Shown here piece after piece: positions 47,611 through 60,400 of a stretch of 64,000 bases of DNA. Where the stretch lies: the NCBI RefSeq assembly GCF_027942865.1, contig NC_134515.1, positions 3,728,839-3,792,838 of the forward strand. Direction: 5' to 3'. The stretch comes from Odontesthes bonariensis. Lineage: Eukaryota; Chordata; Actinopteri; Atheriniformes; Atherinopsidae. Position 1 is the first letter of the stretch. Each line of letters begins with the position of its first letter. A program made the translations under genes and the position numbers. The notes under the pieces were generated by a model. That model saw only the letters and a program-made list of their open reading frames with translations. It was not told the DNA's origin and ran no database searches.

Positions 47611-47660
47611 GACAGGCAGGAAGAAACTGATTGAATGTTATCTAACTTCCTTTAGAAGTT
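47611..47660. repeat. Half hairpin at rearrangement junction (U2)
   Basis: Orthologue of 18151-18233, but only the left arm and the loop tip remain. Sequence changes to Harbinger after TTTAGAAGTT. Confidence 0.9.
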
Positions 47661-48707
47661 AATATGAAAATGGCTTAAAAAAAACAAAAACGTCTCGCCA
47701 TGGCCAGGCGCTCGATGACTGCAACTAAAGCCGTGCAATCAGTTGTTGCCTCATCATGATGGCTCTTTGATGGGGCGGTTAATGAGGGGGGTCTTCTGGC
47801 ACCACACCTTCTGGTCTGCCTGGGCTGGTTCAGGTGGAGACCCTCGTTCATGGCAATATTGTACAAATCTGGGATGACTTCTCTGGGCTATAGAGCAGTT
47901 TGCCCCCCCGCTGTATCGAGACGCACCCACCTGGCCTTCAGCTCAGTGCGCTCCACGACAGCACGGGTGCTTTGATGCGTATATGTGTCCAGTCTATTGC
48001 TCCGATTATGTTTGGCAGTCCAGCCACGGCATGAAAGTCCCTCTTAATTTGTACTTGTTGGACAGCGGTGTATGGGAATATGATGTACCATGGGTGATAA
48101 ACTGATGAGAGCTTTGATGACCAAGGGGAGTGCACGACTCACAGAGGACTGGGACACCCCCGATCTGTCTCCAAACTCCCTCTGAAAGGTTCCAGTGGCC
48201 AAAAATCCAAGGGTGGTGAGGACCTGGACGTATGGAGGAATTGGGTTTGATCGGCGTGTTTCTCTCTGGAGTTCTAGCAAGCTGCATATTTGCAGCAGCA
48301 CAGTCCTTGGCAATCTAAATCACGATGTCAGCCATTCGTCTGTCTCCACATGGGTATCTACACGTTCTCGAAACACACGCTCCCCTCCAAGAGCCTGGCG
48401 CGCTAATGCATCCAAAAGTAGTAAATCAGCGGCTGGTTACACTTCCAATGTAATGTATATATTTATTTATGTTTGCTTCAAAGTAATTAAATGTACAATC
48501 CATTAGTAAAGCAAACTTGATTGGAATAACAGCGGACTATTTTACAAAACTCCTACGACAGGTCTGGATCACTCGTTATTCTGTTTGTAACCTGAAAGAA
48601 AACGTAAAATACGAAAAGATTGGTGAATGCGCAAATTCTCTTAAATCACTCGTACGCACGTATTAAGAACAAATCTGTGCGTATGAACGGTTTTTGCATG
48701 AGGCCCA
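47661..48707 (-). mobile_element. Second Harbinger fragment at the U2 rearrangement junction
   Basis: Corresponds to U1 10938-12070 but is more diverged than the U1/U2 pair. It has several substitutions and lacks about 65 bp equivalent to U1 11740-11805. Its left end joins exactly at the tip of a truncated hairpin (47611-47660). Its right end (TTGCATGAGGCCCA) abuts sequence leading into the truncated C-type lectin. The Myb-like frame is absent. Confidence 0.85.
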
Positions 48708-49111
48708 ATGTGTTCATGTTGCAGTGGAGCTCTGAATGCTCAGCACATATTACACTCTTCATCTTTTAAATATGTCTACTCAAAGTTCACCACAAAAAAT
48801 ACACTTTTTGACTGAACTCTTCTCACTCTTGTCAGTGACGATGGAATCACGATCTTTAAACAGTCTGAAATAAATAATCTTGTTTTCACTGTTAGAGATT
48901 GTTAAAAAACACTAACGAATTAAACTAAATTGAACTAAAGAATAAGTGATGGAGTATTAAAAAACCTTTAACATAACAAGGTTTTTCTCATCATGATCAC
49001 AAAGTGCTGCCTAAATTAGATTAACTAGCAAGTTATGTCCATGATGTTCCTCTAACTTGAAGGCACTTCTCCCTAAAATCTCTTTTTCCCCCACCCTGTT
49101 TTGATTGTTAG

Positions 49112-50713
49112 CATTTTTGCATATCTATTGGTGGGAATCTGGCTTCAGTCCACTCTGCTGATGAGAACATCTTCCTCAGTGAACTGGTTAAGAAAGTGAC
49201 CGGCGCTCATCACCACGTCTGGGTTGGAGGTTTTGACATAGTTGCAGTAAGTTACACGGTGCAATTTATCAAATTAAGTTTTTACTGAATGTGTGAGACT
49301 ATTTTACATGAATAAAATACAATTATTCATTTGTAATGTTTTGTTGACACATAACTCATCAATCACACACTTAATAAATGGTCTTTTATGAGGCAGCAGG
49401 TTGCAGCTTTGGTAAATCTGATTTATTATACTGCTGTGTATTTCTCCATACTACACAATGTATTTCCTCTTTCAGGACAAAAAGTGGCTGTGGACTGATG
49501 GATCAGACTTTAACTACAGGCGCTGGCATACTGGGCTGCCTGACAACCAGGGAGGAATTGAGCACTGTCTTGAGATCAATTATGGAGGTACAAACAGAGG
49601 TTCCACTACACTTTTATGGACAGCATATGGACACTGACAGTGTTCTCACTTTTTATGTCAACATCACATGAAGTCGCAGTGACAGCAGAATGTTTAAACA
49701 TCAACACTTCATTTTAACTGATATGTGAACAAACTATTTACAGGAAATAACATGAAACTAACTCATTCAACCTGCTGTAGGCTACGATGAACCCAGAGCA
49801 CCATCATGGTTGGCCTGGACTTAAAATGGGTGCTGGCTTGAGCATAGTCAAACAAAGGAGGCTGCAGCAGAAGCAGGTGTCATTAGGCTTTGTGTTTTTG
49901 CCTCAGAAAGACAACTTTACATGTATTCATTTTGCTCCAAAGGCTGATCTCAGTTACCTGCTCTGTATAAAAAACACCTATTTGAGGGATTGGATCTGAA
50001 TGAGTCCTAAATCCATCTAAACTGTGTTCACACCTGTTTTTAGAACTGTGAACCTGTGATTGGATCATGACGATCACATGTTCGCACCGAGTCTGAGCAG
50101 GCCCACAGATGAGCTGCAGGCCAGCAGTCCGTAGCTCTGCAGTGTGCTGTAGCATCCGGATAGCAAGTTATATGAAGTACAGTTTCAAGCTCATAGATGA
50201 TGAGCACATGAGCCTGTAGAACAGCTAATTAATAACACACTCTCACCCCAAACTGGACAGGAGGTCTACTGCATGTGGTTTAGAGACAGTGTTGCTATGA
50301 ACTACTTAAGTTTCTGGTGCTTGTTCTCATGTTTAAATCTGTTAAAATGACAGACGTCTTTCCCGTTTTTCCATTTTTCAATGATGGAAAATATTTGCCT
50401 AACAAGACACTTGGCACAAATATAAGTATTTGTTTTAAGATGTTTGATTTTTATTGAGATATTTGGAGACATCCCAGCCCGCTTTGTGCTGTAGGGTCAC
50501 AGTGTCGTGTTTAAGAAGCATTTGAAAATGTTCACAGACAGAGATATTCAACACACTCTTATGCACTGGAACAGGAACAAGCTTGTGTAAAAACCTAAAT
50601 TAATGCATGTTTCTCCATGTTTGTTTTTTCTAAAAAATCTCCAAACAGCAACCTACTGGAACGATGCACCATGTGACCATGGAAGATATTTCATTTGTGG
50701 AAAGAATCTGTGA
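49112..50713 (+). pseudogene. C-type lectin copy 2, lacking 5' exons
   Basis: Three exons match the last three of the complete gene: 49112-49246, 49476-49587 and 50649-50713, with identical lengths, phases and splice sites. They encode [15 protein letters not shown] to FICGKNL, with WND retained and LPD instead of QPN in the sugar-binding loop. Homology to the full gene begins only at about 48775, inside the intron upstream of the first retained exon. The signal peptide, linker and first CTLD exon are absent and replaced by Harbinger sequence. There is no in-frame stop within the retained exons. Likely a 5'-truncated pseudogene, although usage of a distant 5' exon cannot be excluded. Confidence 0.85.
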
Positions 50714-51229
50714 TGCATCCGGCCATGTCAGCAACAAGGATAATCTCAGGCCTCATCACTCTTTTCTGTTCTAATCAAACACTTCCAGATTAACACAGAG
50801 CAACAGAGCTCTTATGATTATGATTTCTGATTTTTTTCATCATATATTAACTCTGCATTTATTAATTCGACTGTAGATTTTATCTGCACGTTCAATAAAA
50901 ATCCTCCAAATGCTGTTCTGAATCACTCTGTTCTGTGGTTTCTTGTGTCCTTTCTATGGTTTTATGTTTTTGGTGCAGCTGGCTGAAGGCTTCTGTGTGA
51001 AGATGTGGGCCTACATTAGAGGCTTCTTCTCTGCTCACAGCGTGCACGTTTACATGAAACATGAGGGAAACAAACTATTGTGTTAGTCCAACCAAAGTTG
51101 AACAGAATCAAGCTTCTCAGATCTGGACTAACACTCCCAGATGATGCAGTTGTGGATGGAACCACTCTGTCAGGCTTGGACTAAAGAGGAGACTCAGATG
51201 CAGAGAGTTGGCGGAAGGGCAGACTTTAT

Positions 51230-51690
51230 TAAAAGGGAACTGCGGTATTTTCAACATTAAGCCTCTTTTCTGAGTCGTCTGCAATGTTTCAGAACCCCCC
51301 TCACCACTTTTTTGATGTTTACTGCTGTCTCCGGTATTTGCCTAATTTTGATTCTTCTCAACCTGCTTCAGAATGGCAAGTCATGTGCATGTCTAGAAAG
51401 GTCCGTAAAAGCACAATAAACGTTCGTTTTCAAAAGCATCAACTCACCGGAGTGGTTACTGGTGTGCACTGGTAATCCAGATCAAATTTCGTTGCGAAAA
51501 GTTGCTTCTGTCGTGTTTTATTTGACATTTTGTAAATCCCATTGAGTTCTATGGAAGACTGGATGTTCGTTGATATTACTCCGCCATCAAGTGGTGTGGA
51601 GTATAGCAAGTCAGATTCAACTGCTGAGCAGAAGTTTATCCACGGCTGTGAGGTGGCTAAGAAAATAGTGCGAGCATGAACGAGCTGCCA
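51230..51690. mobile_element. Unidentified TTAA-bordered insertion in U2 spacer
   Basis: Starts TTAAAAGGGAACTGCGG at the point where U2 leaves U1 homology and runs into a truncated hAT fragment. No inverted right end is visible, so it appears truncated. TTAA at the left border hints at a piggyBac-type MITE; family unknown. Confidence 0.4.
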
Positions 51691-51755
51691 GTTTTTCCAA
51701 TTTTCTGAGGCCCCCCTAGCGCTCCCTGGCGGCCCCCACTTTGAAAACCACTGGT
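51691..51755. mobile_element. Right-end remnant of the hAT element (U2)
   Basis: Matches the last ~65 bp of the U1 element (27792-27856), ending CACTG followed by GTCTAACC. Only the right terminus survives. Confidence 0.85.
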
Positions 51756-51763
51756 CTAACCAA

Positions 51764-51900
51764 CTGATTGGTTTCATAGATAAGTACAGCTGAGTATCAT
51801 CTGCAAAGCATTGAAAATGTAGAGAGGGTTCAGGCTGTGTTGGAGAATAAAGGAGCTCAGAGCAGATATTCACTTTAAAGCTGCTTAGAACTGAACAAAC
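51764..51900 (-). mobile_element. L2/Rex-like LINE fragment (U2 remnant)
   Basis: Carries the same FADDTQLYLSMKPI-encoding segment as U1 27870-27960. The remainder of the LINE was deleted together with most of the spacer. Confidence 0.75.
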
Positions 51901-52390
51901 TCTGTTTCTGTCTCAGATTCTATGTTTATGTTCATGTTTACACGGTTCAGTTATCTACAGGTATCAACAAGGGTTGGCTTAAGACTCCTGCAGTGTGCTG
52001 ATACTTAAGTATTGTTTAATCTTGTTTAAAGTGGAACTCTATGGTAAGGAGGAGGCACCTGTCACCTGTTTGCATGGATGCATGTTTCCCTCCCAGTAAT
52101 GCTGCATTCAACAACAGAACTCCAAGTTTCACATCTCTGACCAGAAACATGTTCATGAACACGGAGCATGAAAGCTGATTTTATGAAGCCTAAACATGTT
52201 GCTTTTCAAGCAGTTAAACCACTTTATCTCTTTGAGATCAGATCAATCTGTTTGCACCTCAGTCTGGCTTCAGTGTTTAACAAGTCAGAAAATAATATAA
52301 TACCACGAGACTGCAAGCTGTAAATGAAAGGAAAGTTTATTCATGTAGCTCAAAGAAAACTGACGCAGAATAACAGAACAAAAGAAAAAG

Positions 52391-54490
52391 ACGAGTTGAT
52401 CACAAAGGATATTGAATCAGTGTTACAATTAGAGTCATATTAAAGAAAATCAATACTATCTAATCACATGTGTATTAACACTGTGGTCCAAACGTCACCG
52501 GCCTCGTCTCCCAACAGCTACAAAGTGAACTTTATTCTAAATGGTGTATTTGGATTTTTTCAGGATTCGATTGGTTGATTATTGATTCAATATATATTGA
52601 ATTTAAAGCATGAATTTGATGATGTCATCTTCTTTTCGGTGATGTCCTCAAATGGCAGGAGCTGCAAAAGACCAGGTAAAAACTGAATTTCAGTCAGAAG
52701 AAATCAGCACCAAAATGTGGCAGAAAAACCTTTTGTTAACACAGTGTGAATGTGGTTTGGTGGGAATAATCATGTCTTCTGCAGCTTTTTAGGAAACATG
52801 CGGAGGAATTAAATAAAAAGATATACAATGAGATAAATAACTGACAGAAATGGACTAGAATACGAAACATAAGAAAGGAACTATTAAACCAACGCAGAAA
52901 AACACAGACCATGACAACCTGACATCACACTTCATGGTGTTCACTGAGTTGAGTCACATGATGAATATCTCCATCACAACTGAGCCAGTAAAATTGACCA
53001 ATCACGTTTAGTTTTGTCCCTAAGTCATTGCTGTCCCGGTTCAAACCCTCCATGTGGGACGCTGTGGTCACTAAACACGTCTTTTCTGTGCAGAAAAAGT
53101 GAACTACGCCCACTCTTGCTGCTCCATGTGCAGCATTCTCATTGAAAACTGGCGTAAGCATCCAGGTGTTGGGTTAGAAGTAATGCTGATCAGAGCCAGA
53201 GCCCATAAATACCCCCGAACACTGCAGAGTCACTTGATGCGGGACTGAATTCTGATAATTTTCCTGTAATACTCAACAACACCAGATGTTAGTGGGCTTC
53301 ACATTTCATCAAATCTTTCCATGACAGCTTAGCAACCATAACTAGGTTTGCAGTTCAGTCAGATTTCTTATATCCATTTGCTCAGACATGAACTGTAAAT
53401 GTTAGCATGTCAAGCTGTGTAGCTCACAAAGTTATGCGGTGGAACTACAAAAGTCAAGCTAGAGCTCATATTCAGCTGTGATTGTTGCAGCTGATCCTCA
53501 GCTGTGTTGGTGTCTGAGCCTTTGGTTCAGGTTGTGGAGCAGTTAGCATCGCTCTCATTCTTTTTGTAGCTTCTCCAACTTCTACCCCAGCAGCATCTCA
53601 TGTCACAGCCCCACACACATTATAAAGCAGCTTCAGTACATTGCTGCCACCTGGTGGTATAAGCATTACCACCAGTGTAAACTTAGCAGCTTGTTTAATC
53701 ACACTGTGCAGATCAACATGTGTTTGTGTGGAAGTTCAGCCATTAACGGATCCCAGAAATCAGCAGAGCTCTCTGTGTTGTCAGCAGCTTTTATATCTTT
53801 ACAGCAGAGTCACTTCCAAACACCAACGTGAGTCGGGGTCAATCTGAAATACCAGCTTCCAGAGAAAGTTGATTCTCATGATTGGAAACTGTTTTTGACC
53901 AATAAAGGTTAACTTGAATAGTCTTTCGTTTCTGGTTAATATAGAAAATAAATGTGACCTCATGGCTCTGTTTAACACTACCTGGTTTCAGTAAATAGTC
54001 CATAAAAGGCCTGTCGGAGCTATTTGTTATTTTGTAATATTTGGCTCACTTATTATTTAGTTACCTTTTGGGGGTTTAGTTTTGGGGAATACACCTTTTT
54101 TGGTTGTTTATGATATTTAGTATTTTTTGAGTTAATTTGGGTATTTAACTATGCTTTTATTTTGAAGGCACTGGTTAGCTGGGGCTCACTGGGAGAGTTT
54201 TATTAGATGGGCAGGCAGTCACAGGTGAGCAGGCACCTGGGAGGGCTAATGGTTTTTGACCAGGGCAAGAGAGGCGGCAAAGGCAAAGTTCTTTGTTCGT
54301 TTGCTTGGTTTGAAGAATAAACCTAAAGAAACAATTTTTTTTTTGCCTGGACAATGGACTCATTTATCCTGCGTAAATTCACTCCCTAGCTGTCTCAGTG
54401 GCTGTTTGATTTCATTTAGTTTATTATTGTTTTGATTTTTTGATTATTGACACTGAGGACGAGTAGTCCATAAAAGGCCTTTAAAGTACT
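52391..54490. other. RBL 3' flank in U3
   Basis: Equivalent to 1-2100, with only scattered substitutions (for example at 53117 and 53257). No independent gene seen. Confidence 0.4.
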
Positions 54491-54493
54491 TAC

Positions 54494-57400
54494 ATATGCA
54501 TATGTAGGTCACCTCCAGGTACTTGTATGTGCCAACACAGGGGTCTCCAAACATTGAGTTGCTTGCTTTGACAGAACAGCTGCTTTTCCCATTGCAGCTG
54601 TGGATGAAACAGGAGCTTTAACATGGACTGAGGGAACATGGGTGCTATTAGATGGAGGATTGGAGTAAAGTAACATTCTGTACCTGGCAGCAACTTCACT
54701 CGCAGGCCTTGAGCAGAGGATATTTTGGACCTGACCGGTAGGACGCCCAAAAATGCACGTGTTCCTGTCACTGCGTCCATAATCGGCCCCGAGGACAGAT
54801 ATAACTTGCCCCTCACCTGACGAACAGAGAAGTTAGATACCCAGCTGGTGAAAGCAAGGAAAACACAAACATGTATATTTATGGCATCAATCCAATGAAA
54901 ATACAAGAATCTCACCACACTGAAGGTTTGCCAGAGAAAATTCACACGCTACACTTCGGACTGTTGGAGCAACAGAAATCACATGAGAAACAGAAATCAC
55001 CTCTGTTCAGCTGTTATGAGTTCAGTTTGATGCCACAGACCTGCAGGGAAGCAGCCGTAGGTGGTGTCCAGGTACTTGTAGATGCCATGGCAGGGATCAG
55101 AGGTACGAACGACGTTTGCATTGATTTCACACACTTTCTTACCGTCACATCTGCAGGAGCAAAAGGAAGGAAAAGAGCTTGTTTCCAGGTTTGAATAGAG
55201 GGATTCAAGGTAAACACAAGAAACTTGTGCTAAAGAAAAATAAATAAATAAAAAGAACCAGACTCAGTGAATAATTCCCTATACTATAGATCAGTGAGCA
55301 GTGCTGACCAACATATCATTGGGGTCATCAGGTGGGAACCTCCTTTCATCAGTGTTTCGTCTAGTTGGGCCCACAACACCTCCAGGAGGCTAGAGAGTGA
55401 TCACTGGCGTTCCAGAGTCACTCCCCTAATGCCAGCCAACACTGCTCCTCACACCACAACAACCATCTTTTTTTTCTGGGCTTTTTATGCCTTTAATGAT
55501 AGGACAGTTGGAGAGAGACAGGAATGCAAGGGGCAGAGAGAGGGGGGAGACATGCAGCAAAGGGCCGCTCGGTGCGGGACTCGAACCGGGGCCAGCTGCA
55601 GCGAGGACTATAGCCTCTGTACATGGGGCGGCTGCTTAACCCACTACGCCACCGACCACCCCAACAACCATCTTTTACAGCCACAAGCTACCCCAGCCTC
55701 TCACCAACTGCACACCAGTCACAGCGAGGATGCAAACCCTGGTTCGGGTAGGGGGTAATGAAAATATAGAGGGTGCCAGAGGTGGAGGCAGGACAAGACA
55801 CACCAGCAGATTCAGCCGACAAACTCACCTAAACAGTCCTATAATCACTAAAAATGCCAGCAAAATCAAAGCCATACAACTCACTCAAAGCCAACTTACC
55901 CAAAATGGCCGCCTGGTTTCAAAAGGATCACATGGGCCAAACCCTCCACTTAAATATCTTGAACTTCTTCTTTGCTTTTTCAAAAGTCTGTTTACCCTAA
56001 GTGCTCCCCCTGCTGGGCCCCCAGCTGCTATTGCTTCTTCTAATCCAAATCCACTGACTGGATTTTACTGCCTCATCTGGCACTTCCTTCACTATTTTCC
56101 TCACACTCTGTCCACTTACACCCAGCTCCCTCAACAATGAGACAACAGACTTTGCAACAAATCCTTTACATCCTACTTCCACTGGACAGATTCTAACTTT
56201 CCATCCTCGCTGCTCTGCTTCTGCCCCCAACTCTACATATCTAAGCTTTTTCCTTTCATATGCTTCTGCTACTAATTCCTCCCAAGGAACAGTCAGCTCT
56301 ATGAAATAGACTCTCATCCTACTCCTAGACCACAAGACTATATCAGGCCTTAGATTTGTAGAGGCTATCTCCTGGGGAACAACAAACGTATTTTCTAAAT
56401 CTACCTGCATCTCCCAATCACAAGCATCCTCCAAGCTGCCGTGTCTCCTTATTGTCTTATAAACTTTCTCCCCCTCTTGAACAAACTGAATTGCAACTCT
56501 CTTCACCTTAGACCTTCCTAAGTTTACCAGCCTTTGTTTATCTTCAATACCTGCAGCTAAGCTTCTTAATACTTGGTCATGTCGCCATGTATACCGGCCT
56601 TGTGACAGACTAACCTTACAACCTGACAAGATATGCCTTAGAGTTGCAGTACCTGAACATAACGAACATAACGGGTCTCCATTTACCCAGAGTTTCAGGT
56701 TCTGGGAAGTTGGTCATACATCATATGTTGCCCCTACCAAAAATCTAATACTCCTTTCCTTCATACTCCACAGTTCTTTCCAACTAAGCTTTTTCTTCTC
56801 TACACCTTCACAATTCAACCACCGTCCCTGCTTAGCCTGAGCCACTGCCTTTGCACCCCTTAACATTTCCTCCTGTCTACGAACCTGCTCAACAACTAGC
56901 TTTCTCTTCTCCTTGGGACCTGCTCTACTCCACACTGGTTTGCCTAGGCCAAGCCCCAAGCCTCCCCGGCCTATTTGCATATTACCCACAATCTCTGCAT
57001 GTCTAAGAGTTGCTTCTCCCTCCTGAGCTGCCATTCTTGGATTCCACTTTCTCCCACTTTACTAACTACCACATCTTTACTTGGACCCCTTCTGTTCACT
57101 CTATACATGCTGCCTCTGGGTCAAATTCTGAAGAACTCTAAAGACAGTGGCCACAAACAGTGGCCACATCAACCTATAGGAAACAATCCAAACCGCAGAC
57201 ACCACAGCTTCAACTTTCCTGGAAGCCCTGATTTATCTATTCTATCCAGTCCCTCAGCAACATCTTTCTGAAACTGCACTGCCTGCTCTCCATCATTCAT
57301 GTCTGCCTGGTACCACCTGCCTAAACTCTTTACTGCCTTTTCCCTAATTATTGGAATGTTTTCTTCATCAATTACAAACTTTCTATCACTTAATTTCCCT

Positions 57401-60400
57401 CTACTTATTGAGATACTTCTAGACTTAGTAGGTTTGATTTTCATACCAGCCCACTTTAGATTTTTATTAAGTCTCTCAAGTATTCTCTTCATACATGGCA
57501 CTGTTGTAGTCACCAACGTCATATCATCCATGTATGCTCTAATTGGTGTAAGGCGCATGCCATCCTGACGTCTCTCTCCACCTACAACCCACTTGGAAGC
57601 TCTAATAATTATCTCCATCGCCATTGTAAATGCTAATGGAGAAATAGTACACCCTGCCATAATGCCTATTTCTAGCCTCTGCCAACCTGTTGTGAAACCT
57701 GCTGTACTTAGGCAGTCTAATATCCTGAAAATATGCTCTTACTAAGTTAACAACTATTACAGGCACTCCAAAATACTCAAATGCTTTCCAAATAAGGCTA
57801 TGTGGCACTGAAACAAATGCATTTGCTAGATCCAGAAATATAACTTGCAAGTCTTTTTTCTCAATCTTGAATCTGATGCCAAATCATGCTAGTGTGCTTT
57901 AAACACCCTGCGAAACCTGGTATTCCTGCCTTCTGCACAGTATCTATCAAGCTATTCTTTTCTAAATAACTGGCTAATCTCTGTGCAACTAAACTAAAGA
58001 AAATCTTCCCCTCTTCATTTAGGAGAGAGATCATCCGGAACTGACTCAGGTCCGAGGCCTCTTTCTCCTTTGGAATAATAACGCCTCCTGCCCTACGCCA
58101 TGCTCTAGGAATAACCTGTTTCTCCCAAACTATTTTTAATTGCCTCCACTAAAACTTGAGGACATCAGGTGCACTTTTATAAACCCGGTAGGGGACTCCA
58201 TTTGACCCTGGGGCCGCCGAAGCCTTTGCACGCCTGACTACCTCCTCAACCTCCTTCCACCTAGGTGGTCTAACGTCCATCTTATGAGCTATCTCTCCTA
58301 ACGGTGGCATGTCAGGTGGAAGGCCTACTACTCTACGCTGTTCAAGATCTGAATATGTATTTCTTAGATACTCTTCCACCTCTGACTTTGTTGCCTTAAG
58401 CTGCCCTCCCTTTTCCTGGTTAAACAATCCTTTTTACAAACTTGAACGGATCCCTGTAAAATGCCGTTCTTACATATTCTTTCTTCTGTCTCTTTTTCCT
58501 AATATTTTCCGCCCTTCTGAGTATTGCTAGCCTGCCTCTCAATTCTTCCTGCAAAACATTAATTCCCTCTCTCTCTTCTTCTGTATCTTTTTTCCACTGC
58601 TTTCTTAAATTTCTTCTTTCCTTAACCAATTTCTCCATCTCTTTTTGCCGTCTAGACTTAACTAAATGTACTGTTTCAACCCTCTTTCTATCTTGCACCC
58701 CAAATCTTTCTACACAATAGGAGTAAATTATATCTCCCATCTTCTCTAGCCTATCGCTTGCATTTCCTCCTAACCTACCCAATATTATTGACAAATCTTT
58801 ATTGACTGCCTCCCATTCTTTGTTACTATTTGCCCTAGGCCACTTAACTCTAGCTTTCTGCTCCATATTTCTCTCTCTAACTGGCCTGTTCACCTCAGTA
58901 TCAGCTGCATCCCTTCTTAGAACCTCCTCCTCCCCCTCCGTAGCTGTGTTATTGATATCCTTCGGACTGTGGTTTTCTACCTGCCGCTGGACTTCATCCG
59001 GCTTACTCGACTGACTTCTTAAAAAGTACTGATCGATTCGGCCACACTGCCCTTCCTTTACCACACATCTCTTTCTTCCCTGATGCATTTTAAGGCCTCT
59101 AACTGATGTTACTTTCTGCCAGCCACAAGGACAAACCTGAAGCTTACTTCCCTCTGGTCTACCACTTTTATTTACGCTCTCTTTCCTCTGAGAATTGTTC
59201 TGGTCAGTTCTAGCCCTAGAGAATAGGTCCGTGCCCCTATCCTTCACTGAGTCGTGTATCCACCTCATAGTCATGTTCGTTCCAGGGAAGTGAATTGATT
59301 ACAGATTGATCTCTGGTGGGCCTGTTACTGTTTAATATCAACATCATTAGGAATGTTGTCCCACCAAAATGAGCGGTTGCTCAATTTGTCTCAGACTTTT
59401 TCATCCCACCATATGTCATCCATCACTTGGCTGCTTCAGCTGTTTATTTATCGCTTTAACTTTGATTCATTTCCAACTCCGTTAGCTCCTTTTAGTCAAG
59501 TTAAACCTCTGCTGCTTGTCAAATTCAAACATTTTCAATGAGTGTGCGACTCATCTGGTGGATTGATTCTGCGTCGTCATGGCAACTGTACCTTTTTTTC
59601 AGGACATCCACAGTGCCTTTCTGAGAGCACTTTGTGTTGGTGAGCTGCTCTGAAGGTCTGCCCTCACTGCAGGTCTCTGTGTCCAAACGTCCATACAGAG
59701 CTGACTGCACGATGATCACGCCATCCTCTGTTTCACAGAAAACACAGGAAGAAGATTTAATAATCCCAATCATCTTTATTTGATCCCAATAAAACTTCAT
59801 TTTTCCATCACATAAAAAAGAAAATGAATTAAATAAATTAAAATAATTCAAATCTCTTGAAGTGAAAATGTATGTCAAGTAGATAATGGTGTAAGACCCC
59901 TTAAATAACTTATAGAAATAATAACTGTCTATGTTTCATTTATGTTTTATCAAGAAATCCAACATCTAAGCTTCCTGGTTTTACATCAGCCTCAGTTTCT
60001 TTCAGACAGACAGAGGCAGCTCCTGGTCCATGTGAGTTCAGCTGAGTTCTCTGCACAGACGCTGTCTTTAAGCTGCTTTAATGCTGATTCTGTGGTTATA
60101 AAATCAGGATTTTATTAGAGCAGAGCGACAGTCTGGAAATGCTTTAAGTGAGCTGACACGTAGTCCTAATGGGCTGATTTTAGTCCAAGTTTTGAGAAAA
60201 GAAACAGAAAAATATGTGAATCGGAGCAGCTTTACTGGGAATTCAGCTGGATTAATAAACACTTTACAGTTTTTTCCTGAAAGATGCAGAAATGTTAAAC
60301 TTTTTGGCCTGTATAAAGCACCAAGCACCATCAGTCTATTTATATATCTATGATTCATGTATTTTGTGTTTTGCATTTTCCTATGTTTCGGGGTTTCTTA

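Larger units (their letters stand above)
29396..52390. repeat. Tandem segmental duplication, unit U2
   Basis: This is the second direct copy, about 23 kb long and shorter than U1. RBL copy 2 is complete. The region equivalent to U1 18234-20840 is missing and is replaced by a second Harbinger fragment (47661-48707). As a result the C-type lectin has lost its 5' exons. The spacer equivalent to U1 24420-27790 is mostly absent and a different short insertion sits there. Confidence 0.95.
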
